Assembly: GCA_045110675.1 (NCBI GenBank)
Contig: JBGCGJ010000021.1
Span: 20,039-84,038 of the forward strand
Source of the DNA: JBALVT01 sp045110675
GTDB taxonomy: Bacteria; Pseudomonadota; Gammaproteobacteria; Pseudomonadales; Halieaceae
Length of the DNA: 64,000 bases
Direction: 5' to 3'
Part shown: in pieces, positions 59,617 to 64,000 of the stretch
How positions within the stretch are numbered: position 1 is the first letter of the stretch
How the letters are laid out: every line of letters begins with the position of its first letter
The notes under the pieces: model-generated
What the model saw: the letters and a program-made list of their open reading frames with translations, nothing else
Database searches by the model: none
What the model was told of the DNA's origin: nothing
Made by a program: the position numbers and the translations under genes

Positions 59617-60846
59617 CTATGCATAAAACCAATATGCGACAGCCACTGCGGCTATCATTCCCGCCACATCCGCAGCGAGCCCGCAGGCCAAAGCGTGTCT
59701 GGAATGTCGAATACCCACGGCACCAAAATAGACCGCCAGCACATAGAAGGTTGTTTCTGTAGAGCCTTGCATCGTTGCAGCCAGGCGACCTTGAAAGGAT
59801 TCGACACCGAAAGTATTCATGGTGTCGATCATCATCGCACGGGAACCCGAGCCGGAGAGCGGCTTCATTAACGCGGTCGGCATGGCATCAACCCAGCGAC
59901 TATCCCAACCACCCAAACTGACCGCTCGGTGCAAAGCATCCATGACCAAATCCAGAGCGCCGCTGGCCCTGAAAACCCCGATGGCCACCAACATGGCCAG
60001 GAGATAGGGAATGATGTTAATCGCGCTTTGAAAGCCGGATTTCGCACCTTCGATAAAGGTCTCGTAGACATTCACGGACCGACGGTGAGCAACGAACAGG
60101 AAAAGCATGATCAAGCTTAGAATCGCCAGATTGCTCACCAGACTGGACTGTCGTTGCAGCTCACTCGCTCCCAGAGTAGAAAACCAGCCAATCAGGGCCA
60201 ATAGACAACAAAATCCTCCCAGAAAATAGGCCAACACAACGGTGTCCCATAACTTGATTTTTTGCACCCAAGCGGTGACCAGCAAACCCACAATGGTGGA
60301 ACAGCTGGTGGCGATCAAAATGGGTATAAACACCGAGGCCGGATCAGTCGCACCCAGTTGAGCTCGGTAGAGTAAAATTGTGACAGGAAACAAAGTGACT
60401 GCGGAGGTGTTGAGCACCAAAAACAATATCTGCGCATTACTGGCTGTATCGGGAGTGGTATTGAGCGTCTGTAAATCCTGCATCGCTTTGATGCCCATCG
60501 GGGTCGCGGCGTTATCCAATCCGAGCATATTCGCCGATAAATTCAGCGTCATAGAGGAAATTGCCGGATGCCCCGGTGGAACCTCTGGCATCAATCGAGT
60601 AAAAAGCGGTGACAGAGCTCGGGATAACTTTTCAATCAGGCCACTGGCCTCACCAATCGCCACCACACCTAACCAGAGCGCCATTAAACCAATCAAGCCG
60701 ATAGCCAATTCCACGGAGAGACTGGCCATCTCAAATAACGCGGCCACCATTCGTTGAAAAACATCAGCGTCCCCGGCAACCAACCACTGAAACAATGCGC
60801 TGGCGAACGCTACCAAGAAAAAACCTAACCAGATTCGATGCAACAT
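59617..60846 (-). CDS. Fused SpmA-SpmB-like nucleoside-recognition-domain membrane protein
   Basis: A 409-residue protein with about ten TM helices and two Gate/nucleoside-recognition domains in tandem. The first half matches SpmA (LNLSANMLGLDNAATPMGIKAM) and the second SpmB (MPTALMKPLSGSGSRAMMIDTM, then GSTETTFYVLAVYFGAVGIRH). SpmA and SpmB are separate proteins in Bacillus, involved in spore-core dehydration; in non-sporing proteobacteria this fused form has no known role and may be a transporter. Its first base overlaps the last base of the upstream hydrolase gene, so the two are coupled. Confidence 0.9.
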   Translation of the reverse strand: MLHRIWLGFFLVAFASALFQWLVAGDADVFQRMVAALFEMASLSVELAIGLIGLMALWLGVVAIGEASGLIEKLSRALSPLFTRLMPEVPPGHPAISSMTLNLSANMLGLDNAATPMGIKAMQDLQTLNTTPDTASNAQILFLVLNTSAVTLFPVTILLYRAQLGATDPASVFIPILIATSCSTIVGLLVTAWVQKIKLWDTVVLAYFLGGFCCLLALIGWFSTLGASELQRQSSLVSNLAILSLIMLFLFVAHRRSVNVYETFIEGAKSGFQSAINIIPYLLAMLVAIGVFRASGALDLVMDALHRAVSLGGWDSRWVDAMPTALMKPLSGSGSRAMMIDTMNTFGVESFQGRLAATMQGSTETTFYVLAVYFGAVGIRHSRHALACGLAADVAGMIAAVAVAYWFYA

Positions 60847-61670
60847 CAGTCGGAATGTCTGCCCAAAAAATCGAGTACGAACCTCGCGGTTGATTCAGGG
60901 TGCTCCAGTGGTAGTAAGTGTCCTCCCGGGCAGGTATGTAGCTCAGCGGTGGGCTGTAGCTTGGCCCATCGCCGGAAGGACTCTGCTGTCAGGGTTTGAG
61001 AGGTTTCGCCGCGAAGGCCAAGCGTTGGCAGGCGCAATCTCGCCACTCGCGGCCAGACCCAGGGAGCCGAGGCATACACACCTGCCTCCCACTGCGGACT
61101 AAACGACAGTTCGAGATGGCCGGCATCGGTCATTTTTGTGCCCGCATGAATATAGTCCCACAGCACCTCATCAGAGATGGCGGAGAAGGGTCGCTTCGCT
61201 CGATGAAAATTAAAGGCTTCCTGATGATTTGAAAAACAGTTGGGGCGAGAGAGCGTTTTGCGAACCATCGGCATTTCGAGGAGCTTTTTTCGAGAGGTCA
61301 TCCGGGTTTTCAACGCTTGGCGGGTGGGGAGAAAAACGGGGTCAATCAGAACCAATCCTCGCACCAGCTGCGGCGCTTTCGTTGCGACGGTCATAGAGAT
61401 AACGGCTCCCATTGAATGCCCCATCAGCCACACCGGTTCGGTGTAAAGCGCGCTGAGAGTATTCACCAAATCATCTGCAAAGTAATCCCAATTGAAACGT
61501 CTGCGGGGAACTCGATTGCTCCACAGCGGGCGATGCTTATAGCCAGTCACCTCGTAGTGATCCAGCATGGGAGCAAAAAATTTGCGATAGCTTCCCGGCG
61601 GGTAACCATTAGCATGCGCGAATACCAGCTGCTCCCCCACTCCTCCATATTCTTCCAGGCGTTGCCGCAT
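60846..61670 (-). CDS. Alpha/beta hydrolase
   Basis: A 274-residue cytoplasmic hydrolase. The oxyanion-loop region is LVFAHANGYPPGSYRKF, the nucleophile elbow is WLMGHSMGAVISMTVA, and the catalytic His is in TCPGGHLLPLEHPEST. The fold matches esterase/lipase or haloalkane-type family members; the substrate is unknown. It shares one base with the SpmA-SpmB fusion gene downstream and is divergent from the radical SAM gene with the SOS box. Confidence 0.88.
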   Translation of the reverse strand: MRQRLEEYGGVGEQLVFAHANGYPPGSYRKFFAPMLDHYEVTGYKHRPLWSNRVPRRRFNWDYFADDLVNTLSALYTEPVWLMGHSMGAVISMTVATKAPQLVRGLVLIDPVFLPTRQALKTRMTSRKKLLEMPMVRKTLSRPNCFSNHQEAFNFHRAKRPFSAISDEVLWDYIHAGTKMTDAGHLELSFSPQWEAGVYASAPWVWPRVARLRLPTLGLRGETSQTLTAESFRRWAKLQPTAELHTCPGGHLLPLEHPESTARFVLDFLGRHSD

Positions 61671-61727
61671 TCTTCAGTTTCCGTTACTTAAAATTGTTCA
61701 TTGTTTTGGCCCGCCAAAGTTGAATCA

Positions 61728-61755
61728 TTGTATTTCCTCGGCACCGAGATATACT
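61728..61755 (+). promoter_or_regulatory. Predicted promoter of the radical SAM gene
   Basis: TTGTAT (61728-61733) and TATACT (61750-61755) are 16 bases apart, a fair sigma-70 promoter. The -10 overlaps the left half of the LexA box, which is the classical repressing arrangement. Confidence 0.6.
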
Positions 61756-61771
61756 GTTCATCTATACAGTA
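61752..61771 (+). promoter_or_regulatory. LexA (SOS) box
   Basis: TACTG-N10-CAGTA is an exact match to the outer halves of the gammaproteobacterial LexA consensus, with CTGT-N8-ACAG inside. It overlaps the -10 element and ends 13 bases before the ATG at 61785. This strongly suggests DNA-damage control of the downstream gene. Confidence 0.85.
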
Positions 61772-61784
61772 TCAGAGTTACTCC

Positions 61785-62864
61785 ATGACCTCCTCCGACG
61801 ATGTGATTTATCGACAACGTACCAGCCGAAAAGGCCGAGGTACACTGAGTAACCGGGGTAGTCGGTTCAATACAACACAGGTTGATTGGGACGATGGTGT
61901 GGAAATGAAATCACCCAATACCCAATGTAGCCCTGTGCGGGCTCGGTCGATCATCTCACGTAACAATTCACCCGACATACCTTTTTATCAATCGATCAAC
62001 CCCTATCAAGGATGCGAGCACGGCTGTACCTACTGCTATGCTCGCCCCACCCACGCCTACCTGGATCTCTCCCCAGGCATCGACTTCGAAACTCGCCTCA
62101 ACTACAAAGTGAATGCGGCGGAAAGATTGGAGCAAGAGCTGTCGGCGAAAAATTATCAGTGTCGAAACATCACCGTGGGTGCCAACACCGACCCCTACCA
62201 ACCGGTTGAAAAAGAGCATCGGGTGACCCGAGAAATTCTCGAGGTGTTGCGAAAATTCAAACACCCGGTGGCTATTATTACCAAGGGAGCGCTGATTACC
62301 CGGGATCTGGATATTCTCTCAGAGATGGCCGCCGAAAATCTCTGCTCTGTGGCCATCAGCGTAACCACACTCGACGCCGATTTGAAGCGCACACTCGAGC
62401 CGCGCGCAGCTTCCGCAAATGCCAGATTGGCAGCCATGGCCGAATTAACCGCCGCCGGCGTACCCGTCACCTTACTGTTTGCCCCGGTAATACCGGCGCT
62501 AAACGATGGCGACATGGAAGCGATACTTGAACGCTCACGCGATGCTGGGGCGAGCTCCGCTGCCTATATGCTGCTGCGACTACCCCTTGAAATTCGCGAT
62601 TTGTTTTTCGAATGGCTGCGCGAACATCAGCCGCTGCGCGCTGATCACGTGATAAGCCTGATCAGGCAAAGCCGAGGAGGAGCGGACTACGACAGCCGTT
62701 TCGGACACCGTATGAGAGGAACCGGTCCCTTTGCTGAGGTCCTCAGACAGCGATTCAAGTTGTCTTGTAAAAAGCTTGGCCTTAAGATGGGCGAGGCCCC
62801 AGCAACCCGGGATGATTTGTTTCGAATACCTCCAGCCGCGGGCGATCAAATAGGGCTTTTTTAG
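61785..62864 (+). CDS. PA0069 family radical SAM protein, SOS-regulated
   Basis: Taken from the ATG at 61785 (359 residues); the frame is open to 61701 but would cross the LexA box. It is a radical SAM enzyme of the PA0069/Rv2578c group, related to the spore photoproduct lyase (SplB)-like set. The [4Fe-4S] cysteines are C77, C81 and C84 (CEHGCTYC), in a block YQSINPYQGCEHGCTYCYAR. A later segment, ITVGANTDPYQPVEKEHRVT, is typical of the group. The basic N-terminal 40 residues (RQRTSRKGRGTLSNRGSRF) may contact nucleic acid. Its reaction is unknown; SOS control points to a role in DNA repair or damage tolerance. Confidence 0.92.
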   Translation: MTSSDDVIYRQRTSRKGRGTLSNRGSRFNTTQVDWDDGVEMKSPNTQCSPVRARSIISRNNSPDIPFYQSINPYQGCEHGCTYCYARPTHAYLDLSPGIDFETRLNYKVNAAERLEQELSAKNYQCRNITVGANTDPYQPVEKEHRVTREILEVLRKFKHPVAIITKGALITRDLDILSEMAAENLCSVAISVTTLDADLKRTLEPRAASANARLAAMAELTAAGVPVTLLFAPVIPALNDGDMEAILERSRDAGASSAAYMLLRLPLEIRDLFFEWLREHQPLRADHVISLIRQSRGGADYDSRFGHRMRGTGPFAEVLRQRFKLSCKKLGLKMGEAPATRDDLFRIPPAAGDQIGLF

Positions 62865-62906
62865 ACACGATAGTTTTTTGACAACAAAAATAAGCAGGTA
62901 GCAGTA

Positions 62907-64000
62907 ATGAAAACACGCGCAGCGATAGCCTTTGGTGCTGGCAAACCTCTCGAAATTGCAGAAGTGGATCTTGAGGGTCCAAAAGCAGGCGAGGTATTGG
63001 TCGAGATTATGGCGACCGGGGTATGCCACACCGACTTGTTCACCCTGTCCGGAGACGACCCGGAGGGTGCGTTCCCTGCGATTTTGGGGCATGAAGGTGC
63101 CGGCATTGTGCGTGAAGTGGGCCCGGGCGTTAAGACGCTCAAACCCGGTGACCACGTCATTCCCTTGTATACACCGGAGTGCCGCGAGTGCAATTTTTGC
63201 CTTCATCCAAAAACCAATCTCTGCCAATCTGTGCGCGAGACACAGGGTCAGGGCTTGATGCCCGATGGCAGCAGTCGTTTTTCCCTCGATGGGGAACCTA
63301 TTCTGCACTATATGGGCTGCTCTACTTTTTCGAACTTTTCGGTGCTGCCGGAAATCGCCCTGGCCAAGGTTCGCGAAGACGCACCCTTTGATAAAATTTG
63401 CTATATCGGCTGCGGAGTCACCACGGGTGTTGGGGCGGTGGTATTTAAAGCCAAGGTTGAACCGGGTTCCAACGTCGTGGTGTTTGGACTTGGGGGTATT
63501 GGTCTGAATGTCATACAGGGCGCGAGAATGATTGGCGCCAACAAGATTATCGGTGTGGATCTCAATCCCAGTAAAGTAGAGCTCGCCAAGAAATTCGGCA
63601 TGACCGATTTCATCAATCCCAGTGAGACACCCAATGTCGTGGAAGCCATACTCGATCTGACGAACGGTGGCGCAGACTATACCTTCGAATGTATCGGCAA
63701 TGTCGATGTCATGCGCCAGGCGCTGGAGTGCTGCCACAAAGGATGGGGGGAATCCTATATTATCGGTGTCGCGGGAGCCGGTCAGGAAATTGCTACCCGC
63801 CCATTTCAAATGGTTACTGGGCGCTCCTGGCACGGAGTGGCATTCGGTGGTGCCAGAGGCCGAACCGACGTGCCCACCATTGTCGACTGGTATATGGATG
63901 GCAAAATCAATATCGATGATTTGATAACCCATACCATGCCGTTAGAAGACATCAACAGCGCCTTTGATCTAATGCACTCAGGCGAGAGCATTCGTTCGGT
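62907..64000 (+). CDS. adhC: Class III alcohol dehydrogenase / S-(hydroxymethyl)glutathione dehydrogenase, 3' partial
   Basis: The frame starts at the ATG at 62907 and is still open at the window end, 364 complete codons plus two bases, against about 370 for the family. It is a zinc MDR enzyme: catalytic zinc ligands in MATGVCHTDLF and LGHEGAGIV, and a structural-zinc loop with four Cys (PECRECNFCLHPKTNLC). The NAD-binding motif is FGLGGIGLNVIQG. It oxidises S-hydroxymethylglutathione, the adduct of formaldehyde and glutathione, in the cytoplasm, and can also reduce S-nitrosoglutathione. No FrmR-like regulator or esterase is seen before it; a formylglutathione hydrolase gene may lie beyond the edge. 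Confidence 0.94.
   Translation, partial: MKTRAAIAFGAGKPLEIAEVDLEGPKAGEVLVEIMATGVCHTDLFTLSGDDPEGAFPAILGHEGAGIVREVGPGVKTLKPGDHVIPLYTPECRECNFCLHPKTNLCQSVRETQGQGLMPDGSSRFSLDGEPILHYMGCSTFSNFSVLPEIALAKVREDAPFDKICYIGCGVTTGVGAVVFKAKVEPGSNVVVFGLGGIGLNVIQGARMIGANKIIGVDLNPSKVELAKKFGMTDFINPSETPNVVEAILDLTNGGADYTFECIGNVDVMRQALECCHKGWGESYIIGVAGAGQEIATRPFQMVTGRSWHGVAFGGARGRTDVPTIVDWYMDGKINIDDLITHTMPLEDINSAFDLMHSGESIRS

Noticed and set aside
62580..63932. 450-residue minus-strand frame over the radical SAM 3' end and the dehydrogenase gene
   Set aside because: It lies opposite two well-recognised plus-strand enzymes with intact motifs and has no domain of its own.

Overview
The window reads as ordinary chromosome from a free-living, respiring Gammaproteobacterium. 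Protein families typical of that class are present (YgiQ, YtfJ, HrpB, YpfJ, a PA0069-type radical SAM protein, an SpmA-SpmB fusion, a UspE-like tandem Usp, Ppk1). Base composition is moderate (a little over half GC by eye) and gene density is high, with many 1-8 nt overlaps inside operons. I cannot fix the genus; a marine or soil relative of the Cellvibrionales/Pseudomonadales is a guess. I found no rRNA, tRNA, CRISPR array, prophage or intact insertion sequence.

Layout. 1-8.6 kb: the end of a voltage-gated-type K+ channel, YgiQ, YtfJ, and a two-gene RND efflux system. 8.0-18 kb: mostly minus-strand housekeeping genes (SPOR lipoprotein, HrpB helicase, transglutaminase-like protein, quinone-oxidoreductase-like and SDR enzymes, MATE exporter), with NnrU and an acyltransferase on plus. 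17.8-28.7 kb: a looser, plus-strand run of small or envelope proteins (M50-like membrane protein, retropepsin-like protease, an 11-mer-repeat lipoprotein, ChaC-like enzyme, nitronate monooxygenase, a sulfatase-modifying-factor-fold protein without the catalytic cysteines, a large serine-hydrolase lipoprotein, a BrxR/CapW-like WYL regulator, a DUF3604 lipoprotein). 28.7-29.25 kb is non-coding and packed with palindromes, including two nested inverted-repeat elements that share a core but have unrelated arms.

30.1-43.4 kb is the functional centre: a contiguous purine-degradation operon (xdhABC, allB, alc, uraD, uraH, allA, guaD, puuD). Together these take guanine to xanthine, urate, 5-hydroxyisourate, OHCU, allantoin, allantoate, ureidoglycolate and finally glyoxylate plus urea. 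Urate oxidation is by the membrane-bound, cytochrome-c-linked PuuD rather than by a soluble peroxide-forming uricase. It is followed by two divergent phosphoribosyltransferase genes (probable salvage arm) and a RutR-like TetR regulator. No urease gene is in view.

43.4-54.6 kb: a VWA lipoprotein, ECF sigma factor and membrane-anchored partner, then a CAP-domain lipoprotein, an M20 peptidase, a YpfJ zinc peptidase, a DUF3754 protein, a HerA-like ATPase and a DUF808 protein. 54.6-64 kb: Ppk1, an unknown 131-aa protein, a UspE-like protein with a clear terminator, an AraC-type regulator, an SpmA-SpmB fusion overlapping an alpha/beta hydrolase, a radical SAM gene behind an exact LexA (SOS) box, and the start of a class III alcohol dehydrogenase that runs off the end.

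The observations most worth following are the LexA box over the radical SAM promoter, the paired nested palindromic elements, the orphan BrxR/CapW-like regulator with an inverted repeat at its start, the 7/11-mer repeat lipoprotein, the M50-like membrane protein next to a retropepsin-like protease, and the start codon buried in a 21-bp hairpin. I did not find a clear, self-contained new defence or biosynthetic system.
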